64,000 nucleotides of DNA, taken from contig NZ_JAHHZS010000007.1 in assembly GCF_022606295.1 (NCBI RefSeq), positions 62,001 to 126,000 on the forward strand, written 5' to 3'. How positions within the stretch are numbered: the stretch's first letter is position 1; each line of letters starts with the position of its first letter. The DNA comes from Arthrobacter bambusae (lineage in GTDB: Bacteria > Actinomycetota > Actinomycetes > Actinomycetales > Micrococcaceae). Below the pieces are notes generated by a model. The model made no database searches. It was not told the origin of the DNA and worked only from the letters and a program-made list of their open reading frames with translations. Made by a program: the position numbers and the translations under genes. Positions 1 through 9,541 of the stretch are shown here, piece by piece.

Positions 1-1431
1 GACCGCGTGTGGTTCACCGACTGGCGCGGCGACGCGGACGAGCGGCTTCTGGAAGACGGGCCGACGATCGGTGACTTGCTGGCCGGGCTGGCCCGCTCCG
101 GGGTGGAAGTGCGGGGCCTTGTCTGGAGATCCCACGGAGAACGGGTATCGGCCCCGATGAGCGGGCGATCCAACGAACTCCTGAGTCGCAAGATCAACGA
201 CGCCGGCGGAGAGGTGCTGTTGGATCAGCGTGTGCGCCTGTTCGGCTCCCACCACCAGAAGATGTTCGTCATCCGGCGTCGTGACGATCCGTCGCGGGAC
301 GTCGCGTTTATTGGCGGTCTCGACCTTTCGCACAGCCGCCGGGACGACGCCGGCCATACGGGGGACCCGCAGGCGGTGACCATGGATCCGTGGTACGGGA
401 AACGTCCCCCGTGGCATGATGCCGCGCTCGAACTGCGTGGACCCGTGGTGGCGGATGTGCTGGCAGTGTTCGCTGAACGGTGGAACGACCCCCATCCATT
501 GGACCGGCGCACCCCGTACCGGATGCTGCTGCAGTGCCTGGCCCGCATGCCCCGGCACCCCGAGCCGCTCCCTGCGGCTGCACCGCCGCCACCGGCGGCC
601 GGCCCCCATTCCGTCCAGCTCCTGCGCACCTACGGGGTGAAACGTCCGCCGTTCCCGTTCGCGCCCGAAGGGGAACGCAGCATTGCCCGCGGCTACGCGA
701 AAGCCTTCGCCCGCGCCCGCTCGCTGATCTACATCGAGGACCAGTATTTGTGGTCCGCAGAGGTGGCGGCCGGAATCGCAGCGGCCCTCGAACGGAACCC
801 CGAGCTGAGGGTGATCGCCGTCGTGCCCCGCTACCCCGACTCCGACGGTTCGCTGATGGGGCCGGCGAGCCGGATCGGGCAAATTCGCGCCCTCAGGATG
901 TTGCGTCGGACGGCACCAGACAGGGTCGGCGTGTTCGACCTGGAGAACAGTTCCGGAACGCCGATCTACGTCCACGCCAAGATCTGCATCATCGACGACA
1001 TCTGGTTCACCTGCGGTTCAGACAATTTCAACCGCCGTTCCTGGACCACTGACAGCGAGCTCACCTGTGCCGTAGTCGACACGACTACCGACGAGGGGGA
1101 ACTGCCTCGATCCGATAACGGCCGCGACGCTTCCCGCCCGTTGGCCAGCGGGCTCCGGCGCCAGCTCTGGGCCGAACACCTGGGCTTGGACCAGGACGAT
1201 CCCGTGCTCCACGACCCGGCGGCCGGGCTCAAGCTATGGAACGCCGCCGCCGACATTCTGGACCACTGGCATGAATCCGGGCGCCGCTCGCCCCGCCCCA
1301 CCGGAAACGTGCGGCACCACACCCCGGAACCCGTGCCGTCCCTCCAACGTCTGTGGGCGGATCCGCTCAGCCGCTTCGTCGTGGACCCGGACGGCCGTCC
1401 CCGCCGGCTGCGCGGCACTACCCGGTTCTAG
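1..1431 (+). CDS. Phospholipase D family protein, 5' end missing
   Basis: The frame is open to the first base of the window, so the N-terminus lies outside; a GTG at 7 is not a convincing start because the preceding codons fit the family. Two HxK motifs are visible: H83-Q-K85 (counting from the GTG), followed by FIGGLDLS, and H323-A-K325 with D330, followed by GSDNFNRRS. This two-motif layout is that of the PLD/cardiolipin synthase superfamily, which forms a phosphohistidine intermediate and hydrolyses or transfers phosphatidyl groups. A proline/alanine linker near residue 190-200 separates the halves. No membrane segment is seen in the visible part, so a phospholipase D-like enzyme is more likely than a membrane cardiolipin synthase. 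The substrate is not known. Confidence 0.85.
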   Translation, partial: DRVWFTDWRGDADERLLEDGPTIGDLLAGLARSGVEVRGLVWRSHGERVSAPMSGRSNELLSRKINDAGGEVLLDQRVRLFGSHHQKMFVIRRRDDPSRDVAFIGGLDLSHSRRDDAGHTGDPQAVTMDPWYGKRPPWHDAALELRGPVVADVLAVFAERWNDPHPLDRRTPYRMLLQCLARMPRHPEPLPAAAPPPPAAGPHSVQLLRTYGVKRPPFPFAPEGERSIARGYAKAFARARSLIYIEDQYLWSAEVAAGIAAALERNPELRVIAVVPRYPDSDGSLMGPASRIGQIRALRMLRRTAPDRVGVFDLENSSGTPIYVHAKICIIDDIWFTCGSDNFNRRSWTTDSELTCAVVDTTTDEGELPRSDNGRDASRPLASGLRRQLWAEHLGLDQDDPVLHDPAAGLKLWNAAADILDHWHESGRRSPRPTGNVRHHTPEPVPSLQRLWADPLSRFVVDPDGRPRRLRGTTRF

Positions 1432-1558
1432 CAAGGAAGCACCACAGCGCCACACCATAACTGATTGCGAACCATCTCTTTCGACGTGCCCATGGCCCTT
1501 CGGCGAATCCTGGCATAAGGTTTGACCCACTACCCGCTGGATGAGGTGAGGGAGAACC

Positions 1559-1819
1559 ATGCCGCTTGCTCGTGCTGTACATCGAATGGCCGCTCATCGT
1601 GCCTGTGTCCCCGCCGCGCCCCCCAGGGTGCCGGCATGCGGGCGGTGCGGCCCGGGGTTTCCCCTGACATTCCATGAGTATGTTCCGGCGGTCTACGCCG
1701 TCGATGGCAGCGGATTGCGGCCCCCGTCGGCAAGCTACAGCTGCGCACGGTGCGGTACGAAGGACAGCCATCAGGTTCCGGCGGGCTGGGCCCCTCCCGA
1801 GTGGCAGTGGTACTCCTAA
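1559..1819 (+). CDS. Small protein with two CxxC pairs (zinc-ribbon-like)
   Basis: An 86-residue frame starts at ATG 1559 behind a GAGGTGAGGGAG ribosome site. Cysteines 27/30 and 62/65 form two CxxC knuckles about 30 residues apart, the spacing of a zinc ribbon. The C-terminus (HQVPAGWAPPEWQW) is proline- and tryptophan-rich. The first 20 residues look unstructured, so the true start could be internal. The gene meets the M20 amidohydrolase gene tail to tail with a 4-base overlap. Function unknown; a structural zinc protein is the most that can be said. Confidence 0.55.
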   Translation: MPLARAVHRMAAHRACVPAAPPRVPACGRCGPGFPLTFHEYVPAVYAVDGSGLRPPSASYSCARCGTKDSHQVPAGWAPPEWQWYS

Positions 1820-3039
1820 GCCAGATACGACAGCGCTGCAGCCACCTGGGTTTGGACGCCTAGGGACAGGGTCGGGTCGATCACCGGTGCGAAGAGCGGC
1901 GAGTGGTTGGCCGGTATGTCCCGGGCCACTGTCCCGCGTTCGACGGCGGCCCGGTAGCTTCCGGGGTCCACGCCGCCCAGGAGCCAGAACGTGTATGGCA
2001 CGCCGAATGCGTCGGGAATGCGGCTGAAGTCCTCCGACGCTGTCTGCGGTATGGCCTGGCGCACGGAGTCCGCCCCGAAGCGGTCCAGGAATGCGGCCCG
2101 GACCTTCTCCGTTACCGCAGGGTCATTGCTGGTGAGCGGGAACTGGTCGTAGTACTCGAAATCGGGGTCGTGCGGCGATCCGGCGGCGGAGCACTCGCCC
2201 TTGACTATCCGCTCGATGGCCGCGAGCACGGACGCGCGGACCTGGGTATCGTACGTGCGGATGTTGAGCAGGAGGGTGGCGCGGTCGGGGATGATGTTCG
2301 CCGTCGCTCCGGCGTTGAGCGCCCCCACCGTGACAACCGCGAAATCGCCCGGCTTGGTCTCCCGCGAGACGATGGACTGCAGCCGTAGCACGATAGAGGA
2401 AGCCAGCACCACGGGGTCAACGGACATATGCGGCATCGAGCCGTGCGCGCCCTTCCCGTACACGGTGATCCTGAGCGAATCGGCGGCGGAGAGGACAGGC
2501 CCGGCCGTGGTGGCGACCATCCCCGCCGGGAGCGGCATCACATGCTGGGCGAAGGCGACGTCGGGCCGCGGCACTTTGGCGACGAGTCCGTCGTCGAGCA
2601 TTGCTTGGGATCCGGCTCCGATCTCCTCCCCGGGTTGGAACAGCGCGATGTACGTCCCGGACCAGGCTGTGCGGGCGTCCGCCATGAGCTTGGCCGCGCC
2701 GAGCAGTGCGGCGACGTGAAGGTCGTGCCCGCACGCGTGCATGACCCCGTCCACGGCCGAGGCATAAGGCAGCCCGGTCGCCTCGGCGACGGGCAACGCG
2801 TCCGTGTCCGCGCGGGCAAGCACTGTTGGGCCGTCCCCGTTTGCAAGGATTCCGACGACGCCGGTGCCCCCGACGCGGGTTACGTCATAGCCGAATGCCG
2901 CGAGTTTGCCCTCGACGAGCTTTGAAGTCCCCTGCTCCTCAAGGCTCAGCTCGGGGTGCCTATGAAGATCGATGTACGTGTCCCGGATCCAGCCTAATTC
3001 TGCTTCAAGGCCTGCCAGGACTGTTTCGCAGCTGTTCAT
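1816..3039 (-). CDS. M20 family amidohydrolase (hippurate hydrolase/aminoacylase-like)
   Basis: A 407-residue cytosolic metallopeptidase-fold enzyme. The sequence shows the M20 landmarks: ARADTDALP near residue 75-83, HACGHD with H101, C103 and H105, and the PGEEIGAG motif with the catalytic and metal-binding glutamates 138/139. These are typical of the M20D group that hydrolyses N-acyl or N-carbamoyl amino acids and related amides. There is no signal peptide. It stands alone, convergent with the small CxxC gene, and upstream (135 bases) lies the 3' end of the aldo/keto reductase gene on the same strand. The exact substrate cannot be read from the sequence. Confidence 0.9.
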   Translation of the reverse strand: MNSCETVLAGLEAELGWIRDTYIDLHRHPELSLEEQGTSKLVEGKLAAFGYDVTRVGGTGVVGILANGDGPTVLARADTDALPVAEATGLPYASAVDGVMHACGHDLHVAALLGAAKLMADARTAWSGTYIALFQPGEEIGAGSQAMLDDGLVAKVPRPDVAFAQHVMPLPAGMVATTAGPVLSAADSLRITVYGKGAHGSMPHMSVDPVVLASSIVLRLQSIVSRETKPGDFAVVTVGALNAGATANIIPDRATLLLNIRTYDTQVRASVLAAIERIVKGECSAAGSPHDPDFEYYDQFPLTSNDPAVTEKVRAAFLDRFGADSVRQAIPQTASEDFSRIPDAFGVPYTFWLLGGVDPGSYRAAVERGTVARDIPANHSPLFAPVIDPTLSLGVQTQVAAALSYLA

Positions 3040-3174
3040 GGATCATCGCTCCCGGTAGAAGTTCGGAGCGCCTGGGCGAGGCGGCGCAACCAGGAAACCC
3101 AGCATAGACCCGGAAACCGAAGCAGGGGAGTGCTCTTCGGCCCCACAGGTTTCTGCCGGGTCGCGAGGCGTCCG

Positions 3175-4218
3175 TCAGCTGTGAGCGGGGACCCTGTCTC
3201 CTGTGAGGAGGGAGTCGATGGCCGCCAATTCCTCTGCCTGGAAATCAAGCGTGGCCACGGCGCCCACGTTGTCCTCCAGCTGCTTCACGCTCGAGGCACC
3301 GACCAAGGCAGACGCCACAGTCGCGCCCTTGTGCTGCTCGCGCAATACCCAGGCAATGGCCATCTGTGCAAGCGTCTGGCCGCGCCCGGCGGCGATGCCG
3401 GCGAGGTCGTGGACGAGCTTCTTTTTCTGCTGGGTGAACGACGTTTCGGAAAAGAACCCCGTGGCTGCGCGGGAATCCTGGGGGATGCCTTGCGTGTACC
3501 GCTCAGTGAGCAGGCCCCCTGCAAGGGGTGCGAACGCGATTGTCCCCGCGCCTTCGTCTTCCAGGACGTCCAAAAGGCTTGGTTCGCCCTTTTCGATCCA
3601 GCGGTCAACAATGTTGTAGTTCGGCTGGTGGATCACCATGGGAGTACCGAGTTCCCGGAGGATTCTGGCGGCTTTGACAGTGTATTCCGCCGAGTAGCTG
3701 GAAATACCCGCATAGAGGGCACGTCCCGATCGCACTGCGGTGTCCAGCGCAGCCATGGTTTCCTCGAGCGGGGTGTCGGGATCGAATCGGTGGCTGTAGA
3801 AGATATCGACGTATTCCAGCCCCATCCGTTTGAGCGACTGATCCAGGCTTGAGAGCAGGTACTTGCGGGAACCGCCATCCCCGTACGGTCCGGGCCACAT
3901 GCGGTAGCCGGCTTTCGTGGAGATGATCAATTCATCCCGGAAGGGAGCGAAGTCTTCTTTCACGTGCCGCCCGAAGTTGGTTTCGGCCGAACCGTCCGGC
4001 GTTCCGTAGTTGTTGGCGAGGTCGAAGTGGGTTATCCCGAGATCGAAGGCACGGCGCAGGATCGCCCGCTGCGTTTCGAAGGGCTTTTCGTCTCCGAAGT
4101 TGTGCCAAAGCCCCAACGATACGGCCGGCAGGCGCAATCCGCTGCGGCCGATCCTGCGATAGGGCATGGCAGTCTGTCCGGCTGATGGGTATCGGTTCTC
4201 GGAAGGTTGGTACGACAC
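3175..4218 (-). CDS. Aldo/keto reductase, YghZ / glyceraldehyde 3-phosphate reductase type
   Basis: A 347-residue NAD(P)H-dependent oxidoreductase of the aldo/keto reductase superfamily. The catalytic tetrad is recognisable as D66, Y71, K102 and H143. The N-terminal sequence YRRIGRSGLRLPAVSLGLWHNFG and the phrase FDLANNYG are those of the E. coli YghZ (Gpr) subfamily, which reduces L-glyceraldehyde 3-phosphate and related aldehydes. The gene starts 3 bases after the GH35 stop codon, so it is co-transcribed with it and probably acts on a sugar or aldehyde made in the same pathway. Confidence 0.88.
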   Translation of the reverse strand: MSYQPSENRYPSAGQTAMPYRRIGRSGLRLPAVSLGLWHNFGDEKPFETQRAILRRAFDLGITHFDLANNYGTPDGSAETNFGRHVKEDFAPFRDELIISTKAGYRMWPGPYGDGGSRKYLLSSLDQSLKRMGLEYVDIFYSHRFDPDTPLEETMAALDTAVRSGRALYAGISSYSAEYTVKAARILRELGTPMVIHQPNYNIVDRWIEKGEPSLLDVLEDEGAGTIAFAPLAGGLLTERYTQGIPQDSRAATGFFSETSFTQQKKKLVHDLAGIAAGRGQTLAQMAIAWVLREQHKGATVASALVGASSVKQLEDNVGAVATLDFQAEELAAIDSLLTGDRVPAHS

Positions 4219-4221
4219 GGG

Positions 4222-6714
4222 TCAGTGTTTCCTTTCTTGCACGGGGAGTTGAATGGTGGCGAACCGGCTCCGGTCCTCCAGCGGCCGCGACCCCGCCTGT
4301 GCGTCGAGTTCGACGATCGAACGGACACCGTCTTGTTCCAAGCACGCAAGGTTGTCGCCGTCGTGCAGGCGGAAGGTGAGTTCAGCGGCGGACGTGCCGA
4401 CGAGCTCGGCGCTGGACCACAAAAGCCTGCGGCCGTTGCCGAGGTCCAGGTTGCGGCCGAGGAGCAAGCCGCTCCGGGCAGGGAGGCGGATCTTCGCGCC
4501 GCCAAACGCCGGCTGCTCGTCCACGGCCACGGTGGTGGTGACCGGATAGCTTGCAAGGTTGAAAATGTTCAGCAATTCGGACTGATCCGCGTCCGACACC
4601 TGTGTGTAGGCGATCAGGCCCGGGGCGGACTCTGAAAAGTGCACCCTTGCCGTGGCGTCCAGGCGCCGGAAAAGTTCCCGATGGACCTCAAGGTCGCAGG
4701 GATAGTCCGCTCCCCACACAATTGCCCGTCCCCGTCCGACGGCGACCTCGACGGCGCAAGGTTCTCCGGTCTGGACCTCCCTCAATAGGGTTGTGGACCC
4801 CTCGGCATCGTAGAGCTGCGCCGAACCCACCCGGACTTCCGCCCGGGAGGGCAGTCCCGTGCCGTCGACGATCTTGACGGACGGGTAATAGTCGGTGGTC
4901 ATCCCGAAACCATCGATCCGGTGGGCCCCCACCTCGCCGCTGATCCCGATGCCCAAGGCATCGGAGAGGGCAGTGCAGGGGGCGCCGTCCAGGTCGTGGG
5001 TCGGCAGCACCCCGGCGACAAGCAATTTCCCTCCACTAAGGACAAACTCTCCAAGCCTGGACTGGACATCGGCGGCCATATAGTGACCGCTCGCGACCAT
5101 CAGGGTGGTGGTCGATTCCGGTATTTCGCCTGCAGGATTCGCCGCGCCGAGTTCGGAAAGCGACGAGAGGTTCACCGCATTGAAATCCAGTGAGGACAGC
5201 GACATGGCACGGGCGAGGATGTCCCGAGGCCCCATGCCCCGGTAGCGTTCGTGGTCCTCCCGGATCTTCTTGCCGTAGTCGTCTCCTGGGACAAGATATT
5301 CGGTGAGGTACTGGTCTGGAATGAATCCCAGGCTTAGCCCTGTGCGCCTGGGTCGGCTGGTGCAGATCCAGCGCTCGTAGGCCCGGAGCGTCCGCGCGGC
5401 ATCCTGGATGGCGAAGTAGTGGGGCGTCGTTTCGCCTTCAGGCGTGAGGGGCGCGGCGAAGCCGTGCCGTTCTCCGGTGAAGGCGACCCGGTTGTTGCCG
5501 TCACCGACCGGCGCTTCCAGAGGCTTGTTGCGGCCGCCCGCGAACAAGTAGTAGTTCAGCATCCGGTTGCCGAGGGCCACAGCAAGACGGGTCTTGAGAT
5601 CGGTGGCGTTCGGGGAGGTCTGGTTGGCCAGGTCCTCTCCGTAGTCGCTGCTCCCGGTTTCGAATTCAAGCGCCGCCAAGGGCTGGTTGGCGGGCTGGGT
5701 GGCGTGCGCAAAGAGGTTTCCGGTGACGAAGTCCGGAAGGTTTCCCGTGGTCAGCTCACCCAGGTACATGTCCGAGCCCGCCAGGATGGACTCCTCGCCG
5801 GCCCAGGTCCCCAGGAGCTGGGAAATACCGATGGGGTAGGTGCGGCCACGGCCCGCTGATGTGCCGTGGATGTTGATCAGGAAGGGCAAGCCGGTGCAGC
5901 CGTGCTTCTCCGCGAGGCCGACGAGAACCCGGGAGTAGGCTCGAAAGCGATGCCGCGAAAACCGCGCCAGGTCAAGCGCCAGCCGATGCTCCGAGGCCGG
6001 GTCCGAGGCGCCTCCTGCCCCGCCCCCGCCTCTCTGCAGATGTGCTGCGGCGGCAGCAGGGTCCAAGGGAAGCAGGGGGTACCGTTCGGCCAACTCGGCG
6101 GTCCCGTATTGCGATGCCAGCCATGCCGCGAATTCGCGTGCCACGGCGGGGGAAAGATCCGGGGAGTTGGACACCCAGCTGAGCATGCCGATTTCGTTGT
6201 CCAGCTGGACGGCGATGACATTGCCGCCCCGGTCGATATGCCTTGCGGACAGTACCGGGACGATGGCAGCGAACCAGCCCTCCACTTCGGCCAGGAATTC
6301 CGGCGAGGAATAGTCCAGGGTCCGGGTCGGATTTTCCGCCCCTCCCCAGCTGCGGGCACGGGTTCCCTCGATGCCGTAGAGCCTGTAGGGAATGCCTTCG
6401 TTTTTCAGCTCTGCCATGATGAACGGGCCGGGCCGGGGAATGGCATACAAACCCACTTCCCGGGCCGTGTCCAGGAAAGCCCCGACATCTCGCCACTCCG
6501 CCGAAGTGCCTTCGACATCGATGGTTCCATCGGGAAGTTCATGGACAAGCCAGGGAATGTACGTGGCGACCGCGTTGGCGCCGGCTGCCGCCAGCTGCTC
6601 CAGCCGTCTACGCCATTCACTCCGCTCCAGCCGGAAGTAGTGGACTTCCCCGGCGATGACCAGCGTGGGCCTGCCGTCGATCACCACCTGTTGGCGAACA
6701 AATTCAACAGTCAT
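4222..6714 (-). CDS. Glycoside hydrolase family 35 beta-galactosidase-like enzyme
   Basis: An 830-residue cytosolic enzyme without a signal peptide. The N-terminal barrel shows GH35 signatures: AGEVHYFRL near residue 22-30, IPRPGPFIMAE near 93-103 and QLDNE at 171-175, matching the usual QxENE acid/base motif. EFETG at 341-345 is a candidate for the nucleophile region. C-terminal parts look like beta-sandwich domains. I chose ATG 6714 over a TTG one codon upstream. It is divergent from the LacI-type gene and followed by the aldo/keto reductase. GH35 enzymes remove terminal beta-galactosides; here the cytosolic site implies hydrolysis of imported oligosaccharides brought in by the importer at 7.9-13.4 kb. 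Confidence 0.88.
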   Translation of the reverse strand: MTVEFVRQQVVIDGRPTLVIAGEVHYFRLERSEWRRRLEQLAAAGANAVATYIPWLVHELPDGTIDVEGTSAEWRDVGAFLDTAREVGLYAIPRPGPFIMAELKNEGIPYRLYGIEGTRARSWGGAENPTRTLDYSSPEFLAEVEGWFAAIVPVLSARHIDRGGNVIAVQLDNEIGMLSWVSNSPDLSPAVAREFAAWLASQYGTAELAERYPLLPLDPAAAAAHLQRGGGGAGGASDPASEHRLALDLARFSRHRFRAYSRVLVGLAEKHGCTGLPFLINIHGTSAGRGRTYPIGISQLLGTWAGEESILAGSDMYLGELTTGNLPDFVTGNLFAHATQPANQPLAALEFETGSSDYGEDLANQTSPNATDLKTRLAVALGNRMLNYYLFAGGRNKPLEAPVGDGNNRVAFTGERHGFAAPLTPEGETTPHYFAIQDAARTLRAYERWICTSRPRRTGLSLGFIPDQYLTEYLVPGDDYGKKIREDHERYRGMGPRDILARAMSLSSLDFNAVNLSSLSELGAANPAGEIPESTTTLMVASGHYMAADVQSRLGEFVLSGGKLLVAGVLPTHDLDGAPCTALSDALGIGISGEVGAHRIDGFGMTTDYYPSVKIVDGTGLPSRAEVRVGSAQLYDAEGSTTLLREVQTGEPCAVEVAVGRGRAIVWGADYPCDLEVHRELFRRLDATARVHFSESAPGLIAYTQVSDADQSELLNIFNLASYPVTTTVAVDEQPAFGGAKIRLPARSGLLLGRNLDLGNGRRLLWSSAELVGTSAAELTFRLHDGDNLACLEQDGVRSIVELDAQAGSRPLEDRSRFATIQLPVQERKH

Positions 6715-6749
6715 CAAATCACTGGTTCCTCACGTTGCCGGATTGCCCC

Positions 6750-6794
6750 TTGGCAGGATGCCAAGTTCGCTTTATAGTCATGTAACCGGTTACA
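6750..6794 (+). promoter_or_regulatory. Promoter and LacI-family operator between GH35 and the regulator
   Basis: TTGGCA (6750-6755) and TATAGT (6773-6778) are separated by 17 bases and form a near-consensus vegetative promoter reading toward the LacI-type gene. Directly after it, TGTAACCGGTTACA (6781-6794) is a perfect 14-bp palindrome with the central CG step typical of LacI/GalR operators. Bound repressor would cover the start of transcription and could also block the divergent GH35 promoter. Only one copy of this palindrome was noticed. Confidence 0.8.
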
Positions 6795-6832
6795 TACTAG
6801 AGACGCAGATCACATTTTGAAAGGGGGTTGTC

Positions 6833-7831
6833 ATGACGCCGTCGATCACGATCCGTGACGTAGCACGCAGGGCCGGGGTGTCAGTGGCCACAGTGTCACG
6901 GGTAACTTCCGGAAATGCCAAGGTTTCCGAGGACACACTCAACCGGGTCAACGCCGCCCTGACGAGCTTGGGCTACGAGCCCAGCCGGCTGGGCCAGGCC
7001 TTGGCGCTGAAGCGTCACAACGCCTTCGCGCTGGTGCTTCCGGGCCTGGGCGGCGCCTTGTTCGCCGGCCTGCTCAAGGGCTTCGAAGCCACACTTGCTG
7101 GGACCGGGATAACGTTCCACGTCCTCGTCGCCCAGGACCCAGACCGCTTCCAGACGCAGCTGAAGGATCTGTCAACAAGGGTGGATGGCATGTGCGTCTT
7201 CGGCTCATTCGCCGGAGATGGCATCGTGTCGACCATCGCGGACCGGATGCCGATTGTTCGCGTTGCCGGAAACCCCGACGCAGCCACTCACAGCGTCAAC
7301 GTCACCAACTTCGAAGCAGCCCGGGGCCTGACGAGGCATCTGCTCGGGGAGCACGGCCTGCGTGACCTGCTCTTCCTGGGCGAAGCGGCCCAATCGCCGG
7401 ATGTCCAACAGCGACTCCAAGGGTTCCAGGATGCCCTTGCCGAGGCCCAGGTGGAGGTTCGGCGCCCCGCTGAACCGTGCAGTCTCACCGAGGCGGGCGG
7501 CTTCAAGGCCATGCGGGCAATTCTGGATCGCGGCGGGCGCCCCGAAGGCCTCGTCTGCGCCACGGATGAAGTTGCCCTCGGAGCCCTTCTGGCCTGCTCG
7601 GCTGCAGGCATCTCGGTGCCTGGCGACCTCAAGATGACAGGGTTCGATGACATCGAGCTTGCTTCACTGATCACCCCTTCACTCACCACGGCCCGGCAGC
7701 CTTTCCATGACATCGGCGCGCGGTCGGCGGAAATCCTGTTGGAGCGCGCCCGGCCGGCCCTGCAGGGCACCGGCATGGAATCCATGTGCCTCCCTACGGA
7801 ACTGATCATTCGCCAAAGCTGTGGATGTTGA
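6833..7831 (+). CDS. LacI family transcriptional regulator
   Basis: A 332-residue repressor-type protein. Residues 5-26 (ITIRDVARRAGVSVATVSRV) are the LacI helix-turn-helix, followed by the hinge helix region (SLGYEPSRLGQAL) and a periplasmic-binding-protein-like effector domain ending in the usual TELIIRQSC tail. It sits head to head with the GH35 gene and directly upstream of the importer genes, so it most likely controls both units through the palindrome at 6781-6794. The effector is probably a sugar released by GH35 or GH3. Confidence 0.93.
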   Translation: MTPSITIRDVARRAGVSVATVSRVTSGNAKVSEDTLNRVNAALTSLGYEPSRLGQALALKRHNAFALVLPGLGGALFAGLLKGFEATLAGTGITFHVLVAQDPDRFQTQLKDLSTRVDGMCVFGSFAGDGIVSTIADRMPIVRVAGNPDAATHSVNVTNFEAARGLTRHLLGEHGLRDLLFLGEAAQSPDVQQRLQGFQDALAEAQVEVRRPAEPCSLTEAGGFKAMRAILDRGGRPEGLVCATDEVALGALLACSAAGISVPGDLKMTGFDDIELASLITPSLTTARQPFHDIGARSAEILLERARPALQGTGMESMCLPTELIIRQSCGC

Positions 7832-7867
7832 CGTCCACGGGTTCGGCCAGACTATTCAAGGAAGAAT

Positions 7868-9526
7868 ATGAAAAAAACCACCAAGATTGTCCTGATGTGC
7901 ACGGGTTTTGCCATGGTTCTGACGGGGTGCAGCCCCACCCAGACCGTGAACAGCGGGACGTCGTCGGGCAACGCCGGGATGATATCCCAGTTGAATTTCG
8001 GTGACTTCGGGGGAGGTTCCAACCCTCAGGTCAACTTCAATCCCTTTTCTCCCAACAAACTCTCCGGCACCAACCTCATCTTCGAATCGCTGATGACCAC
8101 AAACCACGCAAACTGCGACAGCGTACCGGATCTGGCAACCAAAATGACCTGGTCCCAGGACTCCAAGACACTCACTTTCGACATCCGCGACAACGTCAAA
8201 TGGAGCGACGGCAAGGCTTTCACCGCGGACGACGCCGCCTTCACGTTCAACCTCATGAAGAAATACCCGGCCATCGACAGCTTCGGGCTCTGGAAAGTCC
8301 TCACCGACGTCAAAGCCACTGGGAACACCCTCGTGATGAGCTTCAACACTTCAGGCATCCCCTTCCAGCAGCAGATCACCGAACAGATGATCGTTCCGCA
8401 GCATATATTCGAAACCGCCGGCGATCCGAAGACCTTTGTCAACGGGACCGCTATCGGAACCGGCCCGTACGTTCTGGGCACATTCAACCCGCGCCAGCTG
8501 ACCATGAAGCGCAACGCCGACTACTGGCAGGCGGACAAGATCAAGGTCGAACAGATCCAGTACACCAAGGCCGACGGCGGCGGCCAGGTCGACCAGCTCA
8601 AGCTCGCCAACGGCGGCTACGACACGAACGCGATGTTCATTCCCCAGGTCGAGCAGGCTTACGTACAGAAAGATCCGGCCCACAACAAGTACTGGTTCCC
8701 TGCCGGATCATCGATCACCCTGGACATGAACCTGACGAAGAAGCCGTTCAACGACGTGAACTTCCGCAAGGCGATCTCGGGCGGGATCGACCGCAAGGCC
8801 ATGATTGACAAGGCCGAGCTGGGATATGTGACCCAGGCCAGCCAAACGGGGCTGAAGCTTCCAATCCAGGATTCTTGGCTTGATCCTTCGGTCGCAGACA
8901 AGGGTATGGTCGCTTTCGACGCTTCCAAGGCCGACGCGGCACTCACCGCTGCGGGCTACACCAAGGATTCCTCGGGAACCCGTCTCGGCCTGGACGGGAA
9001 ACCGTTGACCATGTCCTTCAAAGTCCCGCAGGGCTGGAACGACTGGGTCCAGGCGGCCGGATTGCTGCAGAACGACATGAAGAACCTTGGTATCTCGGTG
9101 GACGTCCAGACTCCGGCTCCATCAGTGGTTGAGGATGCCCGGGCCACCGGCAACTATGACATGGTGTTCGGCGTGCAGGGCGGGGAATGCAACATGTACC
9201 GCAATTTCGCCTTCCCGCTGGGAAGCAGCTTCAGCGCACCCGTGGGACAGAAGGCGTCCAGCAACTTTGCCCGCTGGCAGGACCCGCAGACCGACAAGCT
9301 CCTCGGCGAGCTCGCCGCCGCCCCGGATGCCGATAGCCAGCACAAGATCGTCAGCCAGATCCAACAGATCATGGTTAACCAGGTTCCGATGATCCCGCTG
9401 TGGTACGGCGCCGTGTGGTTCGAGTACCGGACGGCCAACGCCGTGGGCTGGCCCAGCAAGGATGATCCCTACGCCTATCCAGGAGATCAGCTGCTCTGGC
9501 TGACGCACCTGACGCCGGCCAAATAG
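7868..9526 (+). CDS. ABC importer substrate-binding lipoprotein (SBP_bac_5 family)
   Basis: A 552-residue extracellular binding protein. The N-terminus has a lysine pair, a hydrophobic stretch and the lipobox LTGC near residue 18-21, so it should be lipid-anchored to the membrane. The middle shows the family 5 phrase TFDIRDNVKWSDGKAFTADD and the GTGPYVL motif. This family binds peptides, nickel, or, in several bacteria, oligosaccharides. Flanking GH35, GH3 and LacI genes point to an oligosaccharide ligand. It is the first gene of a five-gene operon (binding protein, two permeases, ATPase, GH3). Confidence 0.92.
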   Translation: MKKTTKIVLMCTGFAMVLTGCSPTQTVNSGTSSGNAGMISQLNFGDFGGGSNPQVNFNPFSPNKLSGTNLIFESLMTTNHANCDSVPDLATKMTWSQDSKTLTFDIRDNVKWSDGKAFTADDAAFTFNLMKKYPAIDSFGLWKVLTDVKATGNTLVMSFNTSGIPFQQQITEQMIVPQHIFETAGDPKTFVNGTAIGTGPYVLGTFNPRQLTMKRNADYWQADKIKVEQIQYTKADGGGQVDQLKLANGGYDTNAMFIPQVEQAYVQKDPAHNKYWFPAGSSITLDMNLTKKPFNDVNFRKAISGGIDRKAMIDKAELGYVTQASQTGLKLPIQDSWLDPSVADKGMVAFDASKADAALTAAGYTKDSSGTRLGLDGKPLTMSFKVPQGWNDWVQAAGLLQNDMKNLGISVDVQTPAPSVVEDARATGNYDMVFGVQGGECNMYRNFAFPLGSSFSAPVGQKASSNFARWQDPQTDKLLGELAAAPDADSQHKIVSQIQQIMVNQVPMIPLWYGAVWFEYRTANAVGWPSKDDPYAYPGDQLLWLTHLTPAK

Positions 9527-9541
9527 CGGTATCGGATCCAG

